From NCBI GenBank assembly GCA_003243425.1, contig QFQP01000002.1, positions 372,001 to 436,000 on the forward strand: a DNA stretch of 64,000 nucleotides. The letters run 5' to 3'. Shown here piece after piece: positions 29,523-37,675 of this stretch (position 1 is the stretch's first letter; the number at the start of each line of letters is the position of its first letter). Position numbers and translations under genes: made by a program. The notes below the pieces were generated by a model that was not told where the DNA came from, ran no database searches, and saw only the letters and a program-made list of their open reading frames with translations. Source of the DNA: Archangium gephyra. Lineage in GTDB: Bacteria; Myxococcota; Myxococcia; Myxococcales; Myxococcaceae.

Positions 29523-31106
29523 ATGGCGAAGGAACCCTTCGAAGGCGTCAACGCTCAGGAGTTGATCGGGAAGGTTCTCGACAACCGCTACAAGGTCGAA
29601 AGCGTGCTCGGCCAGGGCGGCATGGGCATGGTCTTCAAGGGCCTGCAGACCAGCGTGCAGCGCCCCATCGCGCTCAAGACGTTGCACCCGCAGCTCGCGA
29701 TGGCGGCGACGTTCTTCGAGCGCTTCAAACGCGAGGCCGAGGTCGCCAGCCGGCTGCATCACCCCAACATCATCACCATCTTCGACTTCGGGCGGACCAG
29801 CGACGGCCTCTGCTACTACGTGATGGAGATGCTGGAGGGCGAGTCGCTGCGCCAACGCATCAAGCGCGAGGGCCCGCTGACCCTGCGGGAGTGCGCGGCG
29901 ATCATCGAGCAGTGCGCGGCCGGCGTGGCGCACGCGCATCACCAGCAGGTCATTCACCGCGACCTCAAGCCGCACAACATCATGCTCACCCGCGTCGACG
30001 GGCACGAGTACGTGAAGGTGCTCGACTTCGGGCTGGTCAAGGCACTCGAGCAGGAAGACGAAGAACAGCTGACGTCGACCGGTCAGGTCCTGGGCACGCC
30101 GCAGTACATGCCGCCCGAGCAGGCCGGCGGCGAAGTGGTCGACCAGCGCAGCGACCTCTTCTCGCTCACCGGCGTCTTCTTCTATTGCCTCACCGGTCAC
30201 TCGCCGTACGGCGCCAACTCGGTCCGCAAGGCGCTGACGCTCGCGCTCGCGGGCAACGTGCCGCCGGTGGCGACGTACCGCCGGGGGGCGCCGGTGCCCA
30301 GGGCCATCGACGAGTTCATCGTCAAAGGCCTGCGTCCGGAAAAAGAAGACCGCTTTCAGACCTGCGAAGACTTCATCGAAGCGCTGCACGCGGCAATGGC
30401 GGGCACGCCCGACTCGGTGCTCGACGCCGTTCCGCAGTTCACACCCGAAGCCCCGAAAGACGCGAGCAGCGGCTCGTCGTCGGCCTCGCGTCGCGGTGGT
30501 ACGAGCGCGTCTCGCGCCAGAGGTCCTTCGAAGGGCGTGAGCGCGGTGTCGAAGCCGCTGCCCAGGTCGGGCTCTCGCAGCGGCTCGCTCGTGCCCCACT
30601 CGCCCGACACCAAGCAGCCGTCTCAAAGTTCTTCAGTCGTGGCGCAGCCCACCGGCATTCCCCTCGGCGCCGTCGTGGGCGGTGTGGGCGTGCTCGTCTT
30701 GATCATCGCCGTCGCGCTGGCGTGGAAGCTGACGCGTACGCCAGAGGTGGTGCCACCGCCGCCGAACACCGAGCCCGTCATCGCGAAGGTCGAACCGACG
30801 CCCCCGCCCAAGCTCGATGAGCCGCCGGCGCTCGTGAAGGTCACGCTCAAGACTTCGCCCGAAGGCGCCGAGGTCAGTGAAGACGGTGTGATGATCGGCA
30901 ACACACCGCTGACGATCGAATGGCAACGCGGTGCGACACGCACGCTCATCTTCAAGCGTTCGGGCTCGCGCGATCTCACCAAGAGCCTGCGCGCCGAAGG
31001 TGAACAGACCTTCGAGTTCAACCTCGAGCCCAGGGCCTCGCCGGCTGTCCCGGGAAAGAAGCCCACGCCAGTAAAAAAGGACCCGGACATCGGAGCGTTC
31101 GATTGA
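29523..31106 (+). CDS. Hanks-type Ser/Thr protein kinase with PEGA domain
   Basis: The 527-residue kinase has the glycine loop GQGGMGMVFKG, Lys52 (IALKTLH), the RD-type catalytic loop HRDLKPHNIM (145-154) and DFG at 168-170. A Ser-rich low-complexity linker leads to one membrane segment (VVGGVGVLVLIIAVALAW, about 378-398), then a proline-rich stretch and a PEGA domain (LKTSPEGAEVSEDGVMIGNT). The kinase is cytoplasmic and the PEGA part external. Such receptors are numerous in myxobacteria. It is divergent from the ABC-F gene with 80 bases between. Substrates are not known; the PP2C phosphatase at 45287 is the only visible counter-enzyme. Confidence 0.93.
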   Translation: MAKEPFEGVNAQELIGKVLDNRYKVESVLGQGGMGMVFKGLQTSVQRPIALKTLHPQLAMAATFFERFKREAEVASRLHHPNIITIFDFGRTSDGLCYYVMEMLEGESLRQRIKREGPLTLRECAAIIEQCAAGVAHAHHQQVIHRDLKPHNIMLTRVDGHEYVKVLDFGLVKALEQEDEEQLTSTGQVLGTPQYMPPEQAGGEVVDQRSDLFSLTGVFFYCLTGHSPYGANSVRKALTLALAGNVPPVATYRRGAPVPRAIDEFIVKGLRPEKEDRFQTCEDFIEALHAAMAGTPDSVLDAVPQFTPEAPKDASSGSSSASRRGGTSASRARGPSKGVSAVSKPLPRSGSRSGSLVPHSPDTKQPSQSSSVVAQPTGIPLGAVVGGVGVLVLIIAVALAWKLTRTPEVVPPPPNTEPVIAKVEPTPPPKLDEPPALVKVTLKTSPEGAEVSEDGVMIGNTPLTIEWQRGATRTLIFKRSGSRDLTKSLRAEGEQTFEFNLEPRASPAVPGKKPTPVKKDPDIGAFD

Positions 31107-31238
31107 GTGACGGGGTGGGTCTTTTCCGACCAGAAGCCCGATTTCAAAGGAATTTCAAGAGGTTGAGCACCGGAACGCACGAGCAGGTTGGCGCGTTGAG
31201 GCGAACGGTTAAGGTCCCCCGCGACCAGCCACCCCGCC

Positions 31239-32300
31239 ATGACGACCGCACTCGCCAGCCCCGCCGCCTTCCGTGAAAAGGCTCCCGAACCGCTGTTCGG
31301 CGACCTTCCACCCGCCAGTGAGCAGCTGCTTCAGGCGCGCATCAAAGACCTCCGGCTGCACCTTGCGGGCACGCGTCTCGAGAAGCTGATTCACCAGCTC
31401 TATGAAGAGCTGGAGGCCAAGGGCATCTCGCATCGGCCCGAGTGCTACCTGTCGGACCAATGGGGCTGCCCGTCGGGCGTGCCGGTGATCGGCATTCCCT
31501 TCTACCTGGCCGACCAGACGCTCCTGCAGATCGAAGACGCGCTGGGCGCCGGGGCCGAGAGCGAACACGACATCATGATGTACCTCCGCCACGAGGCGGG
31601 GCACGCGTTCAACTACGCGTACAAGCTCTACGAGACCGACGAGTGGAAGAAGCAGTTCGGCGATTTCGGGAAGCCGTACCTCGAGACCTACAAGCCGCAA
31701 CCCTTCAGCCGGAAGTACGTGGTGCACCTGTCGGGTTGGTACGCGCAGAAGCACCCCGACGAAGACTTCGCAGAGACCTTCGCGGTCTTCCTCACGCCCA
31801 ACTCCGACTGGGCAGAGCGGTACAAGGGTTGGGGCGCGCTCAAGAAGCTGCAGTTCATGCAGGACGTGGTGACCAGGGTCGGTCGCACCGCTGCACCGGT
31901 CACGCTCACCGATCGCGACATGGACGTTGGCGAGATGGAAGAGACCGTGCTCGATCACTACCGGCAGCGCGCGCTCGAAGAGAAGATCGATCACTCCATC
32001 GGTGAACAGCTCGATCAGGATCTCGCGCAGCTCTTCGAGCTCGAGACCGTCGGCAACACCAGCGCCGATACGCTGCTGCGTTCAGAACGTCAGGCGCTCA
32101 TCGGCTCGGTCACGCAGTACTCGGGCGTGTCGCGCGCGGTGGTGAAGACGGTGCTCGATCACCTGATCGATCGCGTGAGCGCGCTGAAGCTGAGCGTGCG
32201 TCGCGAGAAGGCGCACGAGTACACGACGAAGCTCACCGTGCTGCTCACCACGCTCGCGATGAACTTCCTGTACACGGACAAGTTCTTCGACGTCGATTGA
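31239..32300 (+). CDS. Putative zinc metallopeptidase of the ATP-grasp-linked family
   Basis: The 353-residue protein has a zincin motif, RHEAGHAFNYAYKL (HExxH), and downstream DEDFAETFAVFL, where the Glu and a second acidic helix look like the third ligand. The LSDQWGCPSGVPVIGIPFYL segment is characteristic of a family annotated only as putative zinc-binding metallopeptidase. No signal peptide is seen, so it acts in the cytoplasm. The ATP-grasp ligase begins 31 bases later. In other proteobacteria these two families also occur together, which suggests one makes and the other processes or checks an amide bond. Substrate unknown. Confidence 0.8.
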   Translation: MTTALASPAAFREKAPEPLFGDLPPASEQLLQARIKDLRLHLAGTRLEKLIHQLYEELEAKGISHRPECYLSDQWGCPSGVPVIGIPFYLADQTLLQIEDALGAGAESEHDIMMYLRHEAGHAFNYAYKLYETDEWKKQFGDFGKPYLETYKPQPFSRKYVVHLSGWYAQKHPDEDFAETFAVFLTPNSDWAERYKGWGALKKLQFMQDVVTRVGRTAAPVTLTDRDMDVGEMEETVLDHYRQRALEEKIDHSIGEQLDQDLAQLFELETVGNTSADTLLRSERQALIGSVTQYSGVSRAVVKTVLDHLIDRVSALKLSVRREKAHEYTTKLTVLLTTLAMNFLYTDKFFDVD

Positions 32301-32331
32301 TCGCGACGATCAGCGCTACAGTGATGGCTGC

Positions 32332-33405
32332 ATGGCAGCAGCCACAGTCCCGTCGCTGAAGATCTCCGTTCTCCACTACCAGCCGTCGAGTGATCCGATG
32401 GATCCGGTGGTGCAAGACGTCGTCGATGCGCTCTCGTCTCTCGGTCACTCACCCACGCTGATCGCAGTTCATGATCGCGTCTTCGACCTGCTTCAGGAGC
32501 TCGAGAAGCAGAAGCCCGACCTCGTCTTCAACGTCTGCGAGACCTTCGCCGACGACTACCGCCTCGAAGTGAACGTCGCCGCGGTGCTCGAAATGGCAGG
32601 CGTGAAGTTCACCGGCTCGGGCACCGCAGGGCTGTTGCTCGCGCAGGACAAGATCCTCACCAAGCAGCTGCTCGAGTACCACGAGGTCAACACGCCCAAC
32701 TTCCTCACCTTCGACGGCGAGGCCTTCGAAGCGTTCGGCCGTATGAACTTCCCGCTCATCGTGAAGCCCGCCAAGAGCGACGCGTCGATCGGCATCGGCA
32801 AGCACTCGGTGGTGAAGGACTGGGACGATCTCACCAAGCGCGTCCGCGAGATTCGCAAGAACCTCAACGACGAAGCGCTCGCCGAGGAGTTCATCGACGG
32901 CCGCGAGGTCTACGTGGGCGTCATCGGCCCCTCGACGCGCCCGGAGATTCTCCCCATCGTCGAGTTGAACTGGGGCCAGTGGGACGCGAGCGTTCCCAAG
33001 GTCAGCGATCGCATCGTGAAGTTCGGCGACATCGGCGAGCACCACCCGCACATCGAGATCGCCTCCGACCTCTCTCCAGAGCTGCAGGCGCGCATCGAAC
33101 GCAGCGCGCTGCTGGCGTACCGGGCCCTCAAGATCCGCGATTACGCGCGCGTCGACTTCCGCATCTCGTCGAAGACGGGCGAGCCGTTCGTGCTCGAGGT
33201 GAACCCCAACCCGTACCTCGAAAAAGACAGCGAGCTGGCGATGGCCGCCGAGCGTCGCGGCTTCACCTACACCCAGCTGATCGAAGCCATCATCGAGTCG
33301 GCAGCCGTGCGGTACGGCCTGCGCGTGAAGGCCGAGAAGCCGACCACCGGCGAGACGCCCGCCCTCGAGTCGAAGGCCGAGGGGAAAGAGCAGCGCGCCG
33401 GCTGA
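32332..33405 (+). CDS. ATP-grasp ligase related to D-Ala-D-Ala ligase
   Basis: The 357-residue enzyme has the D-Ala-D-Ala ligase layout: an N-terminal Rossmann part (DLVFNVCETFADDYRLE in the substrate position), FTGSGTAGLLLAQDKILTK, the ATP-grasp fold with PLIVKPAKSDASIGIG, and the metal-binding FVLEVNPNPYL. The N-terminal serine/glutamate residues of true Ddl are not clearly kept, so the substrate is probably a different amino acid or peptide. A C-terminal tail of about 30 charged residues is extra. It follows the metallopeptidase and ends in an 11-bp hairpin at 33404. Confidence 0.85.
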   Translation: MAAATVPSLKISVLHYQPSSDPMDPVVQDVVDALSSLGHSPTLIAVHDRVFDLLQELEKQKPDLVFNVCETFADDYRLEVNVAAVLEMAGVKFTGSGTAGLLLAQDKILTKQLLEYHEVNTPNFLTFDGEAFEAFGRMNFPLIVKPAKSDASIGIGKHSVVKDWDDLTKRVREIRKNLNDEALAEEFIDGREVYVGVIGPSTRPEILPIVELNWGQWDASVPKVSDRIVKFGDIGEHHPHIEIASDLSPELQARIERSALLAYRALKIRDYARVDFRISSKTGEPFVLEVNPNPYLEKDSELAMAAERRGFTYTQLIEAIIESAAVRYGLRVKAEKPTTGETPALESKAEGKEQRAG

Positions 33406-33428
33406 CGCAGCCTGTAGCAGGCTGTGTC
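33404..33428 (+). terminator. Hairpin overlapping the ATP-grasp stop codon
   Basis: GACGCAGCCTG pairs with CAGGCTGTGTC across a TAG loop: 11 bp with one G-U pair. It begins inside the TGA stop codon. No T-run follows, so it may be a terminator without a U-tract or an mRNA 3' stabiliser. Confidence 0.45.
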
Positions 33429-33505
33429 GCTCCGGCGATTTGCTTGATCAGCACCCGAAGTGGCTCTCACAATCGCTTCGCTCGCCTCACTCCCAAGGAG
33501 TCTTC

Positions 33506-34015
33506 ATGAAGAGCCGCATGTTCCGTCTCATCGCCATCTCGGTGGCGACCGCCGTCTTCTCGTCGGGCTGCATGTTGTCGCGCCTCGTCGATCGCGCCTT
33601 CCTCGGCATCACCGTGCGTCGCCCGACGTATGTCGATCGCAAGACGACCGGTGTCTTCCTCATTCCCTTCACCTTCGTCCTCGACGTCGCCACCTTCCCG
33701 ATTCAGGCGCTGCTGGTGGTGATCCTCGGCGACAACTTCCCCTTCACCGATCCGCCGGACGCGCTGGAGGCCATGTACGCGCTCGAAGATCACCCGCAGT
33801 TCAAGAAGCTCGGCGAGCCCGAGAAGGTCATCGCGCGCAACGAGTTTCAGGAGCTGCTGCAGTCGAAGAAGGTCAACGGCAACACCGCGCTGGCCCTCGG
33901 CGAAGACGGCCACTGGACGCTCGTCGAGCTGAGCGCCGACGCCCGCCAGCAGGTCATCGCCCGCGCGCAGGGCCTCGAGGCGCAGCAGCCCGAGCTGCTG
34001 GTCTGCGAACGCTGA
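33506..34015 (+). CDS. YceK/YidQ-like lipoprotein
   Basis: An ATG at 33506 behind AAGGAG gives 169 residues with a lipoprotein signal (IAISVATAVFSSGC). The segment after the Cys (MLSRLVDRAFLGI, then GVFLIPFTFVLDVATFPIQ) follows the pattern of the YceK/YidQ family, whose signature is a short LPFSxVFDTxxLPI-like motif. An extra C-terminal domain of about 90 charged residues is not found in YceK. Function of the family is unknown; the product should be envelope-anchored. A strong terminator follows. Confidence 0.7.
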   Translation: MKSRMFRLIAISVATAVFSSGCMLSRLVDRAFLGITVRRPTYVDRKTTGVFLIPFTFVLDVATFPIQALLVVILGDNFPFTDPPDALEAMYALEDHPQFKKLGEPEKVIARNEFQELLQSKKVNGNTALALGEDGHWTLVELSADARQQVIARAQGLEAQQPELLVCER

Positions 34016-34041
34016 ACCCGGTCTGAGGCGAGCGAGCTTTC

Positions 34042-34079
34042 GAAGAGCCCGTGGGGAAACCCGCGGGCTCTTCTATTTT
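34042..34079 (+). terminator. Rho-independent terminator
   Basis: A 14-bp stem (GAAGAGCCCGTGGG with its partner, one G-U pair) encloses a GAAA tetraloop, followed by TATTTT. It ends transcription of the YceK-like lipoprotein gene. The T-tract overlaps the last codons of the leftward SelW-like gene, whose mRNA will end in the same hairpin read in reverse. Confidence 0.88.
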
Positions 34080-34303
34080 CCGAGCGCCGTGGCGACGGCT
34101 TCCACCACGTCACGCTCGTCGGGGAACTGACCGAGCTTCTTGGCGGCGACGACGCGACCGTCGACCGCCACTTCGAAGATGCCACCCGAGCCGCGCAACA
34201 ACTCGGCGTCGACTTCCAATTCGTCCTTCAGTGCAGCTGCCGCCCGGGCAGCTCGAGGCGCGTAGCCTCAGGCGGTGCAGTACGTGATGGTGATCTTCGA
34301 CAT
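34073..34303 (-). CDS. SelW-like (Rdx family) selenoprotein with in-frame TGA
   Basis: Read on the minus strand from the ATG at 34303, the frame is open for 76 residues to a TAG at 34073 except for one TGA at codon 12 (34270-34268). The context is TYC-T-A-[TGA]-GYAPRAAR, so TGA sits exactly at the U of the CxxU redox motif; mammalian SelW has YCGAUGYK at this place. The rest is ordinary Rdx fold (ELLRGSGGIFEVAVDGRVV, then KKLGQFPDERDVVEAV). Length matches the family (about 75-90). A hairpin that fits bacterial SECIS rules follows the TGA. The start lies nine bases after the TauE/SafE stop, so the two form an operon. A thioredoxin-like redox role is family inference. Confidence 0.85.
34235..34270 (-). 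promoter_or_regulatory. Candidate bacterial SECIS element
   Basis: Downstream of the TGA (34270-34268) there are 14 bases, then a perfect 7-bp stem AGCTGCC / GGCAGCT with a CGGGC loop (34253-34235). The loop begins 21 bases after the TGA and has G as its second base. As I recall the bSECIS criteria, a G in the first two loop positions and a loop 16-37 bases from UGA are expected; both hold. A competing 5-bp hairpin over the TGA itself is possible. Confidence 0.6.
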
Positions 34304-34312
34304 GCGGGCCTC

Positions 34313-35077
34313 TCAGTTGGAGTGCACGAGGTCGTAACCAAGCTTCGTCACCAGCGCCAACACCACGAGCACCACCACGCGACGCACCAGCGTGTCACCC
34401 CGCTTCACCGCCAGCTGCGCGCCGATGGTGCCGCCGATGAATTGCCCCGCGGCCATGGGAATGGAGATCTTCCAGACCACGAGCCCCTTCGCCGAGAAGA
34501 GGATCATCGCCGCGAGGTTCGACGCAAAGTTCACGACCTTCGCGTTGGCCGACGCCTCCTGCAGCGAGCTGTGCAGCAGCACGACGAAGCCGATGATCAG
34601 GAACGTCCCCGTGCCGGGGCCGAAGAAGCCGTCGTAGGCGCCCACGAGCAGCGCCAGCACCGCCATCTTGAGCGCAGCCTTCGGCGTCGGCCGCTCGGGG
34701 TGCGCCTGTGGAGGCCGCACGAAGGCGACGATGAGACCGGCGACCACCAGCAACACCAGCACGAGCGGGCGGAGGATCCTGGGATCGACCCACGTCAGCA
34801 GCGCGGCCCCGAGGAACGAACCTGCGAGCCCCAGCGGAAACAACACGCGCGCCCGCTTCGAATCGACCAGCCGGGCCCGCCAGAAGCGCAGCAGCGCCGC
34901 CCCACTGCCGAACACCGCAGACCCCTTGTTCGTGCCGAACACCATGGGCGTCGGCAGGCCCGTCGCCAGCAGCGCGGGCACCGTCAACAGACCACCGCCG
35001 CCGGCGATGGCGTCGACGAGACCTGCGGTGAGCGCGACGAAGAAGAGGCCGACGATGACGGCCGCAGAGAGCTCCAC
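34313..35077 (-). CDS. TauE/SafE family membrane transporter
   Basis: The 254-residue protein has about eight membrane segments and the duplicated TauE/SafE motifs: AGLVDAIAGGGGLLTVPALL near the start and GAYDGFFGPGTGTFLIIGF in the second half. I chose the GTG at 35077, one base after the stop of the upstream gene, because the first hydrophobic segment begins there; a start at 35131 would add a basic stretch inside that gene. Family members export sulphite, sulphonates or related anions. The selenoprotein gene follows after nine bases. Confidence 0.85.
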   Translation of the reverse strand: MELSAAVIVGLFFVALTAGLVDAIAGGGGLLTVPALLATGLPTPMVFGTNKGSAVFGSGAALLRFWRARLVDSKRARVLFPLGLAGSFLGAALLTWVDPRILRPLVLVLLVVAGLIVAFVRPPQAHPERPTPKAALKMAVLALLVGAYDGFFGPGTGTFLIIGFVVLLHSSLQEASANAKVVNFASNLAAMILFSAKGLVVWKISIPMAAGQFIGGTIGAQLAVKRGDTLVRRVVVLVVLALVTKLGYDLVHSN

Positions 35078-35078
35078 C

Positions 35079-36125
35079 TCAGAACGAGAGCACGAGCGAG
35101 TTGCCGTCGGGCTTCGCAGACTTCGGCGCACGCTCGAGATCGATCACCAGGCGCGTGCCCCTGGGCAGCTCACCGACGCGCAGCGACTTGCTGTACGGCG
35201 CCGCCAGTTCGAGGGTCTGCGCGTGCGACGGCTTTTCACCGTCGACGTCGAACACCGCGCGCGGCGGGCTCGCGAGGAAGAACGCCTTGCTCACCTTGCC
35301 GCTCGCGGTCAGCCGCAGCGTCGACGACGTCACGTCCCACGAGAGCTTCGACGCCGCGCCGTCCTTGATGGCCATCGACCCGCGGCCGTTGCCGGCCACC
35401 GACATCGACGTGCCGAAGCGCTGCGCCGGCACCGGCGCGGGCGCGCCCTTCAGCGCCTCCACCAACGCGGGAGAAGGCTCGCTCTTCTTCGTCACCCGCG
35501 CGGACGCCAGCACCTGCTTCTTGTTCGGAATGACCACCGGAGGCGCCACCACGGGCGGCTCGGCCTTCACCGGCTCGACAGGCGCGACGGGCTCTGCCAC
35601 CGCGAGCTGAACGGGCTCAGCGACGATCACCGGCGTCGTCGCCGTCTCCAGGGCGACCGCAGGGGGAGGCGTGGCCTCGAACGCGAAGACCGCGCCGGTG
35701 ATCAGCAGCAGCGCCACCACGCCCACGGGGAGCAGCCGGCGCCACCGGGCCGGACGACCCGCCGCACGCAGCGGACGGTTGTGCTGAATCGAATCGACGA
35801 GGTGCGAGAGCAGCTCCTTGGCGCGCGGGTGCGTGTACTTCGTGAAGCGAACACCGCAGCCGGCAAACTCACCCTCGGTGGTGCCCCAGCACACTTCACC
35901 TTCGGCCAGCGAGTGCGGAGCGCCCGCCGCCTCGAGCGCCACGTTCAGCTTCGTCCCCGGAGGCAGCGGCTCGGGCATGCGGAGAAAGAGGCCGTCACGC
36001 GAGACATTGGCCGTCAGCGTGCGAATGACACGCTTCGGCTCGCTCAGCGTTTCGACACGCACGGGATGCTTGAACTGCACGCGCGAGGCTCGCTTCGGCT
36101 GCTCCGTCAGCATGTGCGCAAGCAT
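35079..36125 (-). CDS. PilZ domain - membrane segment - AMIN-like domain protein
   Basis: The 348-residue protein starts with a PilZ domain (RVQFKHPVRVETL, then NVSRDGLFLRMPEPLPPG). The c-di-GMP RxxxR box is not obvious ahead of it, so ligand binding is uncertain. A basic stretch and one membrane segment (LLPVGVVALLLITGAVFAF, about 135-153) follow, then a Pro/Val-rich linker, then a C-terminal AMIN-like domain (SSTLRLTASGKVSKAFFL, FDVDGEKP, GTRLVIDLERAP) as found in PilQ and AmiC, where it binds peptidoglycan. This points to a bridge from cytoplasmic signal to cell wall. Two ATG codons (36125, 36113) could start it. Confidence 0.75.
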   Translation of the reverse strand: MLAHMLTEQPKRASRVQFKHPVRVETLSEPKRVIRTLTANVSRDGLFLRMPEPLPPGTKLNVALEAAGAPHSLAEGEVCWGTTEGEFAGCGVRFTKYTHPRAKELLSHLVDSIQHNRPLRAAGRPARWRRLLPVGVVALLLITGAVFAFEATPPPAVALETATTPVIVAEPVQLAVAEPVAPVEPVKAEPPVVAPPVVIPNKKQVLASARVTKKSEPSPALVEALKGAPAPVPAQRFGTSMSVAGNGRGSMAIKDGAASKLSWDVTSSTLRLTASGKVSKAFFLASPPRAVFDVDGEKPSHAQTLELAAPYSKSLRVGELPRGTRLVIDLERAPKSAKPDGNSLVLSF

Positions 36126-36138
36126 GAGCTACAGGTAA

Positions 36139-36158
36139 CGACAGGCAAATTTCTGTCG
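36139..36158. promoter_or_regulatory. Inverted repeat in a divergent promoter
   Basis: CGACAG and CTGTCG face each other around eight AT-rich bases (GCAAATTT) in the 52-base gap between the PilZ-AMIN and oxygenase genes. The size and symmetry suit a dimeric regulator. It is not a Myxococcus-type LexA box. Confidence 0.4.
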
Positions 36159-36177
36159 AGTAGGACAACGTCCCACC

Positions 36178-36864
36178 GTGCGCGAATTTCGCCGCCAGAA
36201 ACGTGCGCTCCCCGACGCTGCGTTCGCCGCGTTGCGAGACACGTTACTGGCTTCACCACTCGTCGGGCGCAGCACGCTCGCCGGCCCGTTCAAGGCGAGC
36301 CGTGGCTTCGCGGTGATCTTCAAACGCGAAGGCGTCGATCGCGTCGTGAGCCGATTTCCCGCCCTGCGCGCGTGGTTCGACGCGGTGCTCGGCGCGCCCG
36401 CCGTGCGCGCGTTGACGCCGTGGTGGCAGCGCTCGCTGACCCGCATTCCGAACGCCTGGTACCTGAACGTGCTGCTGGTGAGCGAGGGCGGCACCGTCTC
36501 GCGCCACGTAGACGCCACGCTGCGAAAACCCGCCGGCGAAGCGGAAGCGGTGCCCGAAATGGTGACGGTGCTCTACCTGTCGGTGCCGAAGGCGCGGGGT
36601 GGAACGCTGCAGCTGTGGAGCGGCCCTACGCCGGTGGGCGAAGTGAAGCCGCTCGAGAACGCTGCGGTGCACTTCCGCGGTGACCTCGCACACCAGGTGA
36701 ACGCGTTCGAGGGCGCACAGGAAGCAGTGCGCGCGAGCCTCGTCATCGAGCAGTACCACTTCACCGACGACGCGCTCGCGCGGCTTCCAGACTTCAAGCT
36801 CGAGTCACGCGCGGGGTTCTCGGCGTATCTCGAGCATCACCAACACCTACGCGTCGAGCCGTGA
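36178..36864 (+). CDS. 2-oxoglutarate/Fe(II)-dependent oxygenase-like protein
   Basis: A GTG at 36178 gives 228 residues. The double-stranded beta-helix signs are the HxD pair in VSRHVDATL, a strand VTVLYLSVPKARGGTLQLW, and HFRGDLAHQVNAFEG with the distal His, then VRASLVIEQYHF with the Arg that binds 2-oxoglutarate. Fe ligands and the Arg are thus all present. Family members hydroxylate proteins, lipids or small molecules; the substrate is not evident. The last 18 bases overlap the convergent membrane protein gene. Confidence 0.75.
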   Translation: MREFRRQKRALPDAAFAALRDTLLASPLVGRSTLAGPFKASRGFAVIFKREGVDRVVSRFPALRAWFDAVLGAPAVRALTPWWQRSLTRIPNAWYLNVLLVSEGGTVSRHVDATLRKPAGEAEAVPEMVTVLYLSVPKARGGTLQLWSGPTPVGEVKPLENAAVHFRGDLAHQVNAFEGAQEAVRASLVIEQYHFTDDALARLPDFKLESRAGFSAYLEHHQHLRVEP

Positions 36865-37617
36865 GGCCAGGCGCTCGCGGTACTCGTCGATCGGGAACAG
36901 CTCGACCTCCGCCCCGCCCCGCTTCTTGCCGTCGGACGAGTAGTCGAACGGGTCGTCGACGTCTTTGATGAGCCGCAGCAGGTACATGTTCACCAGCGCG
37001 ACCACCGGCACGAGGATGAACTCGGCCACCACCGCCTTGAACGACGCGGTGAGCAGCAGCAGGAGGATCATGGCGAGCAGGACTTCGAGCAGCGCGTAGG
37101 CGGCCGGCAGGAAACCCGTGCGACGGATGACGTCGATGCGCGAGACGTTCTTGCGCAGCATGAGCAACTGCGGGACCGCGCGCGACGCGTACGGCCCTGC
37201 GCCACCCGCCTCGAGCTTGCGGATGACCACGTTCATGTGCGTGAGCGCCTGAAAGACCTCGGGCGTCTTCTTCGCGTTGATGAGCCACGCCTTGATGATG
37301 TCGGTGACCGCCAGCGTCTCGCGCTTGAACTCTCCGATGGCCAGCGCCGGGCGGCCGGTGCAGGCGAGAATGAAGATCTCTTCGATCGTCTCGAGCGTGA
37401 TCGCGATCTCCGACGGCAGCTTCTCGGCTTCTTTGTAGTCGGCCATGGTGCCCGCGAGCACGAAGCCCGAGAGGAACACGCCAGCGGTGAGCACGATGCC
37501 GACGTCGCCGAAGTCGACCACGCCCTTCACGTGAAACACGAACTCCATCAACGCCTTGATCGCAGTCACGATGGCCACGAACGGCAACGTGCTGATCATC
37601 AGCTTCCACTTGATCAC
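36847..37617 (-). CDS. Four-segment membrane protein (bestrophin-like/DUF4239-like)
   Basis: The 256-residue protein has two N-terminal membrane segments (FVAIVTAIKALMEFVF; VGIVLTAGVFLSGFVLAG), a cytoplasmic helical region of about 110 residues, and two C-terminal ones (AYALLEVLLAMILLLLLTA; FILVPVVALVNMYLLRLI). This layout resembles bestrophin-like/DUF4239 proteins, but I cannot confirm the family. A charged 40-residue tail follows. It is a single gene, divergent from moxR with 58 bases between. Confidence 0.6.
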   Translation of the reverse strand: MIKWKLMISTLPFVAIVTAIKALMEFVFHVKGVVDFGDVGIVLTAGVFLSGFVLAGTMADYKEAEKLPSEIAITLETIEEIFILACTGRPALAIGEFKRETLAVTDIIKAWLINAKKTPEVFQALTHMNVVIRKLEAGGAGPYASRAVPQLLMLRKNVSRIDVIRRTGFLPAAYALLEVLLAMILLLLLTASFKAVVAEFILVPVVALVNMYLLRLIKDVDDPFDYSSDGKKRGGAEVELFPIDEYRERLASRLDA

Positions 37618-37675
37618 TGGGTTCCTCCCGAGAAAGGCGCGCGCACGCTATCGCACTCAGCGTTAACGTCACGCC

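Noticed and set aside
34073..34303. SelW-like gene as a plain pseudogene
   Set aside because: The only lesion is a TGA exactly at the Sec position, with no other stop or frameshift; this is unlikely by chance.
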